Part shown: positions 8,135-16,189 of the stretch, piece after piece | Layout of the letters: each line of letters begins with the position of its first letter | Position numbering within the stretch: position 1 is the first letter of the stretch | Source: Verrucomicrobiota bacterium | GTDB lineage: Bacteria; Verrucomicrobiota; Verrucomicrobiia; JABWAM01 | Length of the DNA: 32,604 nucleotides | Assembly (NCBI GenBank): GCA_016198745.1 | Contig: JACQHZ010000349.1 | Location: 1-32,604 of the forward strand | Direction of reading: 5' to 3' | Program-made: the position numbers and the translations under genes | Notes under the pieces: model-generated | Databases searched by the model: none | What the model was told of the DNA's origin: nothing | The model's input: only the letters and a program-made list of their open reading frames with translations

Positions 8135-10398
8135 AACTCACCAAACCGACACTTAACTCGAAACGTCACGATCTTCATTTGGCCGCCCCCATTGACCGTT
8201 GGGACGAAGCAATCCCGCTTGGCAACGGCTTGATGGGCGTGCTGCTCTGGGGCAGCGGACGCCACCTCAAGCTGTCGCTCGACCGTGGGGATCTCTGGGA
8301 CTTGCGCGTGCCCGAAGAATTCAAGCGGCCGGAGTTCAACTGGCAGACGATCAAGGATGCCGTCGCGCGCGGCGACAAGAAGCTGCTCGAAGACCTCTTC
8401 GAAGTGCCATACAGCAAGACCCCCCAGCCGACGAAACTGCCTGCGGGTCGGATCGAGTTGACGCTCGATGGCCAAGGCGACGCAAAAAGTTTTCATCTCG
8501 ACTTGCGCCGCGCGATGGGCCGCGTCGAGTTGGAGCAGGGACGCCTCGAAGTCTATTGCCGCGCCGAAGAACCCGTCGGCCTCGTGCGTTTGATCGGGCG
8601 TAGCGCGTCGGCGGTCATCAAACCCGCGTTCGACGTGACGGGGCAGGAGTCGGCGGACCAATCTATCGGTTCGGTGGCGTCGCTCGGCTATCCCCAGCCG
8701 CGGCGCAGCAAGGCGAACGGCGTCGAGTGGTGCGAACAGTCGTGCGCGGAAGGGTTTGTCTATGTGATCGCGGCCGGCTCACGAAAGGTGAAGCGCGACA
8801 TGTTGTTGGCGTTTACCGTCACGACGAACCAGGATGCCCCTGATCCGGTGACCGAAGCGCGGCGTCGAGTCGAGCATGCGCTGGATGAAGGTTTCGCCAA
8901 GATGCGGCGCGGACACGACCGCTACTGGCGGGAGTTCTGGGCGAAATCCGCCGTGCACCTTGGTGATCCGGCGATTGAAAGGCATTACTATCTCGTAAAC
9001 TATTTCTATGGCGCGGCCTCGCGCCGCGGCGCGCCGCCGATTCCGCTGCAGGGCGTGTGGACGGCGGACGACGGCGCGTTGCCGCCGTGGAAGGGCGATT
9101 ATCATCACGACCTGAATACCCAGTTGACCTACTGGCCGTATCTCGGCGCCAACCACCTCGACGAAGGGCTTTGTTTCCTTGAGTTTCTATGGAAGAAAAT
9201 GCCCGCGTTCCGGGAGAACGCGCAGAAATTCTACGGCGCACCCGGCGCGTGTGTGCCCGGGGTGATGACGCTCGACGGGCGTCAGATGGGTGGCTGGCAT
9301 ATGTACTCGTGTTCGCCGACCAATGGCATCTGGGTCGCGCACAACTTTCATCGGCACTGGCGCTACACGATGGACCGCGCCTACCTCGAACAGGTCGCGT
9401 ACCCCTTCTGTCTCGAAAACGCCCGCTGCATCGAGGCGTTGCTCACGCTCGACCCCAACGGCAAGCTCAAACTGCCGCTCTCGAGTTCGCCCGAAACTCA
9501 CGATAACCGCCTCAGCGCTTGGGTGAAGCCGAACTCGAACTACGATCTCGCGCTGATGCGCTGGTTGTTTGGCGCGCTCGTCGAGATGGCCAACGAACTC
9601 GGCGACCACCCGCAGGCCGCGCATTGGACAAAGGCGCTGTCGCAGATGGACGATCTCGCCTTCGGTCCGCAGCGAAATCCGCCCGATGGATCGCACTGGG
9701 GAGTGGACGCCACGCTCTATGTCGCCCCCGGCGAACCATTGCTGGAATCGCATCGGCACTTCTCCCATTTGATGGCGATTCATCCACTCGGCACGCTGCA
9801 CGTGGAAGGCTCGGATCGTGACCGGCAGGTGATTGATGGGTCGCTGCGGGTGATCGATCACTTCGGCTTTCCGTTCTGGTGCGGCTACAGCTTTGCGTGG
9901 ATGGCGTGCATGACGGCGCGCTGCGGACGCGGCGAACGCGCGTGGACGATGCTCAAGCTCTACCTCGACACGACGGTGTCGCGCAACGGCTTCCACCTGA
10001 ACGGCGACTTCAAACAACTCGGGGTGCTCGCACCCACCTACCGTCCGTTCACGCTGGAAGGAAACTTCGCCGCAGCCGAAGCCGTGCACGAGATGCTGCT
10101 GCAAGGCTGGGGCGACCGCCTGCGTCTCTTTCCCGCCGTGCCCCCGCAGTGGCGCAATGTCTCGTTCGCCAATTTGCGGACCGAGGGCGCGTTCCTGGTG
10201 TCGGCGTGGCGCAAGGACGGCGAGTTTGTGCGGGCGGAAATACTTAGCGAGAAGGGGATGCCTGTTCGCCTGCAACATCCCCACCCTGCGCGCCCCGTGG
10301 CGGTTCGAGTCGGCGGCAAGCAACGCCGGTTTGCTCCGGCCAGGGACATTTGTTTTGAAACGAAAAGCGGCGAGCGGTACTTGCTGGAAACGAAGTGA
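8131..10398 (+). CDS. GH95-like glycoside hydrolase
   Basis: The 755-residue protein has the layout of the GH95 alpha-L-fucosidase/galactosidase family. An N-terminal beta domain opens with WDEAIPLGNGLMGVLLWGS. An (alpha/alpha)6 barrel follows, and a short beta domain ends the chain. Landmark segments are YHHDLNTQLTYWPYLGANHL (about 325-344), LPLSSSPETHDNRL (acidic residue Glu455), and FTLEGNFAAAEAVHEMLLQG (about 641-660). Canonical GH95 enzymes have N-x-N in the first segment and Asp in the third; here these are Asp327-Leu-Asn329 and Glu643. Substrate or mechanism may therefore differ from fucosidases. No signal peptide is seen, so it probably acts on imported oligosaccharides. It starts at ATG 8131 with a good ribosome binding site. 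The family call is good; the specificity is unknown. Confidence 0.78.
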   Translation: MKLTKPTLNSKRHDLHLAAPIDRWDEAIPLGNGLMGVLLWGSGRHLKLSLDRGDLWDLRVPEEFKRPEFNWQTIKDAVARGDKKLLEDLFEVPYSKTPQPTKLPAGRIELTLDGQGDAKSFHLDLRRAMGRVELEQGRLEVYCRAEEPVGLVRLIGRSASAVIKPAFDVTGQESADQSIGSVASLGYPQPRRSKANGVEWCEQSCAEGFVYVIAAGSRKVKRDMLLAFTVTTNQDAPDPVTEARRRVEHALDEGFAKMRRGHDRYWREFWAKSAVHLGDPAIERHYYLVNYFYGAASRRGAPPIPLQGVWTADDGALPPWKGDYHHDLNTQLTYWPYLGANHLDEGLCFLEFLWKKMPAFRENAQKFYGAPGACVPGVMTLDGRQMGGWHMYSCSPTNGIWVAHNFHRHWRYTMDRAYLEQVAYPFCLENARCIEALLTLDPNGKLKLPLSSSPETHDNRLSAWVKPNSNYDLALMRWLFGALVEMANELGDHPQAAHWTKALSQMDDLAFGPQRNPPDGSHWGVDATLYVAPGEPLLESHRHFSHLMAIHPLGTLHVEGSDRDRQVIDGSLRVIDHFGFPFWCGYSFAWMACMTARCGRGERAWTMLKLYLDTTVSRNGFHLNGDFKQLGVLAPTYRPFTLEGNFAAAEAVHEMLLQGWGDRLRLFPAVPPQWRNVSFANLRTEGAFLVSAWRKDGEFVRAEILSEKGMPVRLQHPHPARPVAVRVGGKQRRFAPARDICFETKSGERYLLETK

Positions 10399-10405
10399 AC
10401 CAACC

Positions 10406-10465
10406 ATGGCTGAAATTACTCTCAGCGTCGCGCCCGCTCAAATCGGGCTTGACCGGTGCGGGAAA
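10406..10465 (+). pseudogene. 5' stub of a second C45-family gene
   Basis: Seven bases after the GH95-like stop, ATG 10406 opens MAEITLSVAPAQIGL. This matches 11 of the first 15 residues of the C45 gene at 6566, and 15 consecutive bases are identical (CCCGCTCAAATCGGG). Similarity stops after about residue 17. The frame then runs without a stop through the palindrome into the antitoxin gene. This is the truncated beginning of a second C45 copy. It may now supply an alternative in-frame start that gives the antitoxin a 26-residue extension. Confidence 0.65.
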
Positions 10466-10485
10466 ATGATAGATATTTCTATCAT
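10466..10485 (+). promoter_or_regulatory. Perfect palindrome over antitoxin start, likely operator
   Basis: ATGATAGA at 10466-10473 pairs perfectly with TCTATCAT at 10478-10485 around TATT. It is AT-rich against a GC-rich background, and both candidate antitoxin start codons (10466 and 10484) lie within or at its edges. Antitoxins of the Phd/YefM and VapB types bind such palindromes to repress their own operon. Confidence 0.55.
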
Positions 10486-10732
10486 GAAAACGACAACGGT
10501 TGCGGATTTGCGGAATCATTTCGCGCGGATTTCGGAGTGGATTTCAGAGGGGGAGAGCGTGCAGGTGTGCAAGCACGGGCGTCCGTTCGCGGTGCTGGCA
10601 CCGGTGCCAGCCCGGAGAACCCGCGTGACAGCGCCGAACTTTCTCAAGCGGATGCAGACCGAGTATCCGCATCAGCTCATCCCGCGTTCTGAATCGGCGG
10701 CCCTCCGCGAAGATATGCGGGGGGGCCGATGA
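10484..10732 (+). CDS. Phd/YefM-type antitoxin
   Basis: The 82-residue protein has the typical antitoxin order: an N-terminal DNA-binding fold (MKTTTVADLRNHFARISEWI, SEGESVQVCKHGRPFAVLAP) followed by a flexible charged tail (NFLKRMQTE ... LREDMRGGR) that would wrap the toxin. It neutralises a PIN-domain ribonuclease and represses its own promoter. The stop overlaps the toxin start as ATGA. The start at 10484 matches family length; ATG 10466 would add six residues, and an in-frame ATG at 10406 would add 26. No clear ribosome binding site precedes 10484. Its toxin partner appears broken, so the antitoxin may be an orphan. Confidence 0.8.
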   Translation: MKTTTVADLRNHFARISEWISEGESVQVCKHGRPFAVLAPVPARRTRVTAPNFLKRMQTEYPHQLIPRSESAALREDMRGGR

Positions 10733-11118
10733 AGGTCTATGCCGACACCGGTTTTCTCATCTCCCTTTATCTGCACGAAACGACCAGCGCCACGGCCAAC
10801 CGCGTTTTTTCATCGGTAATGCCGCCGGTGCCCCTGATTCCCCTGGGAGTGCTGGAACTGCGCAATGCCTTTCATCTCGCGGTGTTCCGCAAACAAATCA
10901 CGCCCTCCATTCAACGCGCGGCTTGGCGCCATGTGGAACGCGACATTCAAGATGGAATCTATGCCGTCACTCCCATGCCCTCAGCCAATCTGCATCAAAA
11001 GGCGGCGGAATTGGCGGACCGGCATTCGCAAACACTTGGCACGCGCTCCCTGGGTTCTGCCGCAACGCGCTCGGCTGCGACAGCGCAGTACCGCTGCGAG
11101 AGGTCGAGATGGACGTAG
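10729..11118 (+). pseudogene. vapC: VapC-type PIN-domain toxin, 3' truncated
   Basis: The first 108 residues follow the VapC pattern of Mg-dependent ribonuclease toxins: Asp6 (YADTGFLISLY), Glu43 (VLELRNAFHL), and the segment HSQTLGTRSL. In intact members that last segment is immediately followed by D-x-L-H-V-A, which carries a catalytic aspartate. Here, from about 11053, the frame continues as low-complexity Ala/Arg/Thr sequence (GSAATRSAATAQYRCERS) that is the antisense of the methyltransferase gene. The third acidic residue and the last helix are missing, so the toxin is probably inactive. The break coincides with the end of methyltransferase homology on the other strand. Confidence 0.75.
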
Positions 11119-11912
11119 TGCCGACCGGTCCGGGCGGCGACGACGGCAACGGTGCCGGTGCCCCCGAAGGGATCGAGCACGACGTTGTGCTTGTAGCTGT
11201 AGAATTTGATGAGCCGGTAAATCAGCTCTTCCGGGAAAGGAGCGGGATGGCCCTCTTTCGCTTCCGGCGACTTTCGTCCGCGTTTGGGTGGATACAGGCT
11301 GTTCAGGTACGGTTGCCGACCGCGCGTCTCGGGCGGTATCTGCCAAAAGGCATCGGAAAACTTGATGAACTCTGGGCCGGTGATATCAGCATCGGCTTTA
11401 TTGCCTTCGAGTGCCCACTGGCCTTTGGAGAATACGAGCACGTATTCCCAACTCGGCACCATGTGCGGATTGCGCGGGCTTTTCCACGAACCCCACGCGG
11501 TGCGACGGCGCATGGTCTGTTTATACCAAAGAATCTCGGTACGCATGATGAACCCCAGATGCTGGAGGTCGCGCGCCATGTGGTAGTGAATGGGGCGGAA
11601 GTCTTTGATGCTCGTCGGCGCGATGTTGAGCGCAAATCGGCCTCCGGGCACAAGGACGCGTTTCAATTCGCTCCAGAAGCCGGTCAGCCACTGCAAGTAT
11701 TCATCATACGGCATCTTGTCGTTGTGGGAATCGTACTGAAGGCCGACGTTGTAGGGAGGTGACGTGATCGCAAGATGAACACATTCATCAGGCATTGCGT
11801 GAAGGCTCGCCTTTGAATCTCCGCAAATGATCTGGTCCTTCCACCATTCGCCAGTCATGGAGGCTGGCGGGAATTTCAGAACTTGTGGCAGCGGATTTAT
11901 CGGGTCGTGCAT
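10995..11912 (-). CDS. Beta-class site-specific DNA methyltransferase
   Basis: The 305-residue protein transfers a methyl group from S-adenosylmethionine to a base in DNA. The catalytic motif IV, TSPPYNVG, is at residues 50-57 and the cofactor motif I, LDPFGGTGTV, at 246-255. This IV-before-I order defines the beta class. SPPY suggests N4-cytosine or N6-adenine methylation. The target-recognition part lies between the two motifs (about 100-230). Family-like sequence ends at about residue 286 (nucleotide 11053); the last 19 residues are antisense of the toxin gene and so were acquired by the junction. The enzyme may still be active. No intact restriction enzyme is adjacent, although a small fragment lies just upstream in the same orientation. 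The start at 11912 has only a weak ribosome binding site. Confidence 0.85.
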   Translation of the reverse strand: MHDPINPLPQVLKFPPASMTGEWWKDQIICGDSKASLHAMPDECVHLAITSPPYNVGLQYDSHNDKMPYDEYLQWLTGFWSELKRVLVPGGRFALNIAPTSIKDFRPIHYHMARDLQHLGFIMRTEILWYKQTMRRRTAWGSWKSPRNPHMVPSWEYVLVFSKGQWALEGNKADADITGPEFIKFSDAFWQIPPETRGRQPYLNSLYPPKRGRKSPEAKEGHPAPFPEELIYRLIKFYSYKHNVVLDPFGGTGTVAVVAARTGRHYVHLDLSQRYCAVAAERVAAEPRERVPSVCECRSANSAAF

Positions 11913-11948
11913 CGGTGGATTGGCGTTCTTTTTAGCAGCAGGGGCAGG

Positions 11949-12176
11949 TCATTCCAGTAAGAAAGTGCCTTGAGGCTGGAGGACTGAGTTCTTCTGCAGC
12001 CATTGCCGCAAAGGCTCGGCATGGATGACCGCGTCGCCGACACGACGGTTGACTGGCCCCGGTGCGGCCCGCCGGCCTACGTTCCTTCCCAGCCGGCAAG
12101 TCAAAGACAGCCGCCAGCATTCCGCCAACTTCGCGGCATCGCGTGACCGGTTCAAGGAATCGAAGCCCAAGAACAC
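11949..12176 (-). CDS. Hypothetical fragment upstream of methyltransferase
   Basis: This is a 75-codon frame with a GTG start, ending 36 bases before the methyltransferase start. The product (FLGFDSLNRSRDAAKLAECW ... AVIHAEPLRQWLQKN) looks protein-like and soluble, but no family was recognised. The frame stays open upstream to about 12260 without an ATG and with a doubtful N-terminus, so it may be the tail of a larger gene, possibly the partner of the methyltransferase. The rest of the 11913-12314 gap shows only a CTCTGTGCCTCCGTGG-type intergenic phrase at about 12238 and nothing else recognisable. Confidence 0.25.
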   Translation of the reverse strand: MFLGFDSLNRSRDAAKLAECWRLSLTCRLGRNVGRRAAPGPVNRRVGDAVIHAEPLRQWLQKNSVLQPQGTFLLE

Positions 12177-12314
12177 CGACTTGGAGCAACACCCGGCCAG
12201 GCAGAAGGCAGTAACGGTGATGCTGTTCTTGGCGTCCTCTGTGCCTCCGTGGAATATACATCATCGAGGATGAAGGGGGTAGGGATCAGGAGAGCTTGAT
12301 TCCCAAGGCAAATC

Positions 12315-13505
12315 GTGCCAAACTGGCGTCATCCTCAAAATTCCATCCTTAAATTCCCATCCTTGAAACCAACCCACTTCACGCACCTTGGCGTTTACAG
12401 CGATCTCATCGCGGCCTGTTCATCCCTTCGCCCGCTTTTCCCGCCGGCCCCGCCGGGTCGGCGCACTCAACAGTTGGTTCACGATGTGCTTGGCTTTTCG
12501 CCCGCCAATGAAAAACCGCGCAAGGCGCGCGTCGAGCGGCGTTGGCGCAAGGACGGCCTTGAAGGAGAGGAGATTTCCTGGTCGGTCGGTTACGGACCGC
12601 GCACGCGCGCATGGCTGCTTCGTCCATCGGGAGTCAAAGAGCGCCTGCCCGGCGTCATCGCCCTTCATGACCACGGCGGTTTCAAGTTCTTCGGGAAGGA
12701 AAAGATCGCCGACGGCCCCTTGAAAACGCCGCCGGTCGTCGAGGATTTCCGGAAGATCGCCTATGGCGGACGCGCTTTCGCGAACGAACTGGCGCGCGAG
12801 GGGTTCGTGGTCCTCGTGCCGGACATCTTTCTCTGGGGCAGCCGCCGTTTTCCTTCGGAAACGATCCCCGAATTTGACCAGGCCACAGGCGGTCGGATGT
12901 GCTCCTATTGGTTCAAGAACCCCAAGGCGCCGCGCATTGCCCGGTACAACTCCATGTGCGTCTATCATGAGCATACCGTGGCGAAATACTGCGCGCTCCT
13001 CGGCACGACCTTTTCCGGAATTGTCGCCTACGAGGATCGTGTGGCGGCCGATTATCTCGCAGGCCGCCGGGATGTCTGCACCGGACGCATCGGCTGCGTC
13101 GGGCTGTCCGGCGGCGGCAGCCGCTCGACCCTGCTCCAGGCCACGTGCAATCGCATCCGCGCGGCGGTGGTTGTCGGGATGATGAGCGACAGCGCCGGCC
13201 TGCTTGATCACAATGTCGTCTGCCACACCTGGATGATCTTTCCCCCGGGATGGGGGCGCCACGGAGACTGGGCGGACCTCGCCGCCTGCCGCGCGCCTTC
13301 GCCGCTCCTGGTCCAGTACGACAAGGAGGACCTGCTCTTTACCATGGCGGGCATGAAGGCGGCGCATCAACGCATCACGCGTCATTACCGGTCGGTCGGC
13401 GCGGCGGCGAATTATCGCGGGGAGTTTTATCCGGGACCGCACAAGTTTGACGCCCGGATGCAAGCTGTCGCCTTCGCGTGGCTCAAACGACAACTCGCCG
13501 CGTGA
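12315..13505 (+). CDS. Alpha/beta hydrolase, dienelactone hydrolase/acetyl esterase-like
   Basis: The protein has the serine-hydrolase layout: an oxyanion stretch PGVIALHDHGG, the nucleophile elbow GLSGGGS with Ser265, an acid region at LLVQYDKEDLLF, and His376 in GPHKFD (numbered from the GTG at 12315). Such enzymes cleave esters, often acetyl or feruloyl groups on plant or algal polysaccharides, which fits the surrounding glycosidases. No signal peptide is visible. The start is uncertain: GTG 12315 gives 396 residues, and TTG 12363 would remove 16 low-similarity residues; neither has a good ribosome binding site. The next gene follows after 86 bases on the same strand. Confidence 0.75.
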   Translation: MPNWRHPQNSILKFPSLKPTHFTHLGVYSDLIAACSSLRPLFPPAPPGRRTQQLVHDVLGFSPANEKPRKARVERRWRKDGLEGEEISWSVGYGPRTRAWLLRPSGVKERLPGVIALHDHGGFKFFGKEKIADGPLKTPPVVEDFRKIAYGGRAFANELAREGFVVLVPDIFLWGSRRFPSETIPEFDQATGGRMCSYWFKNPKAPRIARYNSMCVYHEHTVAKYCALLGTTFSGIVAYEDRVAADYLAGRRDVCTGRIGCVGLSGGGSRSTLLQATCNRIRAAVVVGMMSDSAGLLDHNVVCHTWMIFPPGWGRHGDWADLAACRAPSPLLVQYDKEDLLFTMAGMKAAHQRITRHYRSVGAAANYRGEFYPGPHKFDARMQAVAFAWLKRQLAA

Positions 13506-13591
13506 TCCACGATGGCCGCATCTGCCATCCGGCTGCGCCCGATCAGAAAAGATGTTGTTGGATGCGGCGTCCGAGCAGGGTAAAGAATCGG

Positions 13592-14374
13592 ATGATGACC
13601 CGGGAAAAAGCCCTGCAACGATTGCGCGCCTTTGCCGCCGATATCCCCCGCCTCTATCCAAAACCAGTCCCGGACTACCGCGGCCGGTTGGTGGACGCGA
13701 ACTCGGTGCGGCAATATCTTGAGACCGAGCAATATCGCTTTGCGGAGATCGCTGCGCTGCTGCCGCCCCCGCCGCAGCCGGGGGCGCGTCTGCTGGACCT
13801 GGGCATTGCCTACGGTTTCCTCGCCGCGCTGTTGAAAGAGGACGGCGCCTGGCAATGCGAAGGTCTTGAACTGGCGGCAAACATCCCCGTCTATTGCGCG
13901 TTCGCGCATGACCGCGGCATTCCGGTTCATGCGGGGGAACTTGGCGGCGGCCCGCTGCCTTTTCCGGAATCGAGTTTTCATGCCGTCATTTTTTCCGAGG
14001 TGCTCGAACACCTGCGCCTTCCTCCCAGGAAAGTTTTTCGCGAGATGTTTCGCCTCCTGACGCCGGGCGGGTGGCTTTGGGTCACCACGCCGAACATCGC
14101 GCGCCTGACCAACATCGCCAAGCTCGCCATCGGGCGGAACATCCTCGAACCCCTCCCCGAGTCATCCGGGATCGCCGACATCACGCAGAGCATGACGCAT
14201 ATCCGCGAATACACGATGCGAGAACTGGTTTCCCTGGCGGAACCCAGCGGTTTTGTGGTTCGCCGCATGCGCTACAGCGATTGCATGGAACAAACGCGCC
14301 CCCATCATTGGATCACGACCATGATGCCGATGTGGCGGGGGAGCCTCATGCTCCTGGCACAAAAGCCGCTGTGA
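13592..14374 (+). CDS. Class I SAM-dependent methyltransferase
   Basis: The product is 260 residues long, of the Methyltransf_11/UbiE-like type. The cofactor loop is LLDLGIAYGFLAALL at about residues 67-81. The post-loop acidic strand is CEGLELA, and motif II/III includes LPFPESSFHAVIFSEVLEHL and LTPGGWLWVTTPN. These show binding of S-adenosylmethionine, but the substrate (small molecule, sugar or lipid) cannot be predicted. The start was set at ATG 13592, with AGGG eleven bases upstream. A second ATG follows directly, and the frame upstream overlaps the hydrolase end with unlikely sequence. It probably forms a two-gene unit with the hydrolase. Confidence 0.8.
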   Translation: MMTREKALQRLRAFAADIPRLYPKPVPDYRGRLVDANSVRQYLETEQYRFAEIAALLPPPPQPGARLLDLGIAYGFLAALLKEDGAWQCEGLELAANIPVYCAFAHDRGIPVHAGELGGGPLPFPESSFHAVIFSEVLEHLRLPPRKVFREMFRLLTPGGWLWVTTPNIARLTNIAKLAIGRNILEPLPESSGIADITQSMTHIREYTMRELVSLAEPSGFVVRRMRYSDCMEQTRPHHWITTMMPMWRGSLMLLAQKPL

Positions 14375-14445
14375 ACGCCGACGATGAACCGTGTTCGTCA
14401 GCCCCGGCACATCGTTCACGGTCCTCGTCAAACACGATAAACCAG

Positions 14446-14976
14446 TCACTCGCTTCCTGCTTTTTCGTGATGCGCCAGATTGCTCAACGGCCTGCGCTCG
14501 CGCGGCCTCGGCTTGTCGGCGGGTTGGCCGATGGGCAGGATTGCCACCGGCTGCCAGGAGGCGGGCGCGCCAAGGATTTCACTCACCGCCCGGTCTTCAA
14601 ACGATCCGACCCAGCAAGTGCCGAGTCCCAACGCGGTTGCCGCCAGTTGCGCGTAGGCGCAGGCAACCGCGCTGTCCTGCAGGCAGTACAAGCTCACGCC
14701 CCGCTCCCGGTACCGCTCGCGGTTGCGCTCGGGATTGGCAAAGAAAATCAACACGACGGGCGCTTCGGCCACGAACCATTGCTCGTGGGAAGCGACTGCC
14801 AGTTGCCGGCGGCGTTTCGCGTCGCGCACGACCACGATTTCATACGCCTGCCGGTTGCCGGCCGAGGGCGCTGCATTGGCGGTTTCCAGGATGGACTTCA
14901 GCGCCGCTTCGCTGACCGGTTGGTCGTTGAAGGCGCGCACGGAGTATCGTTTCGCAACCACATCGGATAAATCCAT
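14446..14976 (-). CDS. Nitroreductase family protein
   Basis: The 176-residue protein begins MDLSDVVAKRYSVRAFNDQP, the classic FMN-binding start of the nitroreductase fold. It continues with APSAGNRQAYEIVVVRD and ATALGLGTCWVGSF, which line the flavin and NAD(P)H sites. Members reduce nitro groups, quinones or flavins as cytoplasmic dimers; the physiological substrate is unknown. It is convergent with the methyltransferase gene at 14374, with 71 bases between the stops. The start at 14976 is supported by AAGGAGA seven bases upstream. An earlier in-frame start at 15051 would add 25 residues unlike the family. Confidence 0.85.
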   Translation of the reverse strand: MDLSDVVAKRYSVRAFNDQPVSEAALKSILETANAAPSAGNRQAYEIVVVRDAKRRRQLAVASHEQWFVAEAPVVLIFFANPERNRERYRERGVSLYCLQDSAVACAYAQLAATALGLGTCWVGSFEDRAVSEILGAPASWQPVAILPIGQPADKPRPRERRPLSNLAHHEKAGSE

Positions 14977-14983
14977 GTTAAGG

Positions 14984-14990
14984 TCTCCTT
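14984..14990 (-). promoter_or_regulatory. Ribosome binding site of nitroreductase gene
   Basis: On the - strand AAGGAGA lies seven bases before the ATG at 14976. It decides the start against the upstream in-frame codon at 15051. Confidence 0.8.
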
Positions 14991-15347
14991 TGCTCATATT
15001 GGAATTTGCTGTGTCCGGATTGACCCTCAGCCTTTGGTTTTTCACCAACAACCGTCAAGTTAAATCCTTCATTCACCGTGCGCGAATCGCAAATCGAATC
15101 ACTCACCGCGAATGAACGGTTGTCCGTCTGTCCGATGGTCGAGATCTTGCGCTGAAAAACCGGCAGGCACGCGAACATTGTCAAGGAGCTTTTCAAACTC
15201 CACATTCGCCTTGCGGGCCTAATGTCCGGATTTGGGGCTTGATATCGTCATGGAACGCGATACATGTAAAGGGAGAAATTTGGATGTGTCCCGACCGGTG
15301 GTTGCGGGTTGATGACGTGAGAATTCCGCCGGTTTTTCCAAAGCGGG
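14991..15347. other. Gene-free divergent intergenic region
   Basis: The stretch separates the nitroreductase (- strand) from the pseudopilin operon (+ strand) and should hold promoters for both. Nothing protein-like was found in it. It contains nested short inverted repeats: CAACCGT at 15049-15055 with ACGGTTG at 15116-15122, and TTCATTC at 15068-15074 with GAATGAA at 15110-15116. No convincing -35/-10 pair could be assigned. Confidence 0.4.
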
Positions 15348-16124
15348 ATGAATCCAGACGGCGGGAACGATGGCGGAATGATCACCCTCCTACATATCGG
15401 CGGCGATCGCACCGGAACACGGGCGCGGAGTTTTACCTTGATCGAGCTCCTGGTGGTGGTGGCCATCATTTCGATCCTCGCCGCCCTGCTGGCGCCCGCC
15501 CTTTCCAAGGCGCGTGAAAGCGCGCGCAGCATTTCCTGCGTGAACAATCTCCGGCAACTCGGATTGGCCGTCACCGCTTACGAGACGGAACATCGTTATC
15601 TGCCCATGGGCAACTCCTTTACGACCTCGCCCTACACGATCTGGGATTTCGCGGCCTACGGCGGTTACACCTCCACGGAAGCCGACGTGTGGACCAATTC
15701 GAAGAGCGTGTTTTTCTACTTGTCGGCTTATGTTGGATCGCGTAACGTGGCAGTCTGCGCTTCTGCGGCCCGGTGGCAGGGATTCAACTGGGATTTTTGG
15801 CAGCCCTTGACCAAGAAAGCCGTTTACAACTGGTACATCGGCGCCAGCGCCTACGATTCAGCCGGCAGCAGCCCGAATTATCGAACGCTCAGCGATCCCT
15901 TGTGGGCGGAAGCCGTTCCCGCTTATGCGGATGCTTCCCAACAAAACAACCCGACGGCGGTCTGGCTGTTCGCCGATCGCACCCACCCGGACGCGGCGGG
16001 GGGTGATGCGGCGGGCGTGGGACCGCATGGCGGGAGCGCGGGCAATCGGCTGTACGGCGACGGACATGTCGCGAGGGACCAGGCGGTGTACTACGCCTTC
16101 AAACAAAAAGCGCCTTACTGGTGA
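15348..16124 (+). CDS. Type II secretion-like pseudopilin with H..DG end motif
   Basis: This is a complete 258-residue PVC-type pseudopilin. A basic leader (about 28 residues from ATG 15348, or 18 from ATG 15378) precedes the processing site before [20 protein letters not shown]. The mature Glu5 is present. A conserved helix ([14 protein letters not shown]) and a beta-rich periplasmic part follow, and it ends with [17 protein letters not shown], the H..DG motif missing from the truncated copy at 5359. After prepilin peptidase cleavage it should be anchored in the inner membrane. Its role is unknown. It opens a same-strand run with the carbohydrate-binding and transporter genes, so a part in surface glycan capture is possible. 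No secretion-machine gene is nearby. Confidence 0.85.
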   Translation: MNPDGGNDGGMITLLHIGGDRTGTRARSFTLIELLVVVAIISILAALLAPALSKARESARSISCVNNLRQLGLAVTAYETEHRYLPMGNSFTTSPYTIWDFAAYGGYTSTEADVWTNSKSVFFYLSAYVGSRNVAVCASAARWQGFNWDFWQPLTKKAVYNWYIGASAYDSAGSSPNYRTLSDPLWAEAVPAYADASQQNNPTAVWLFADRTHPDAAGGDAAGVGPHGGSAGNRLYGDGHVARDQAVYYAFKQKAPYW

Positions 16125-16189
16125 TGGCGGACGTCGGGGGACGATTGAATTTTCACAGGAAACCATCCGAAATTCACCAAGCCAAACTT

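Noticed and set aside
11932-12264. 110-codon - strand frame upstream of the methyltransferase
   Set aside because: Composition (many Arg, Cys and His) is unlike a real protein; the overlapping 75-codon frame is the more plausible one.
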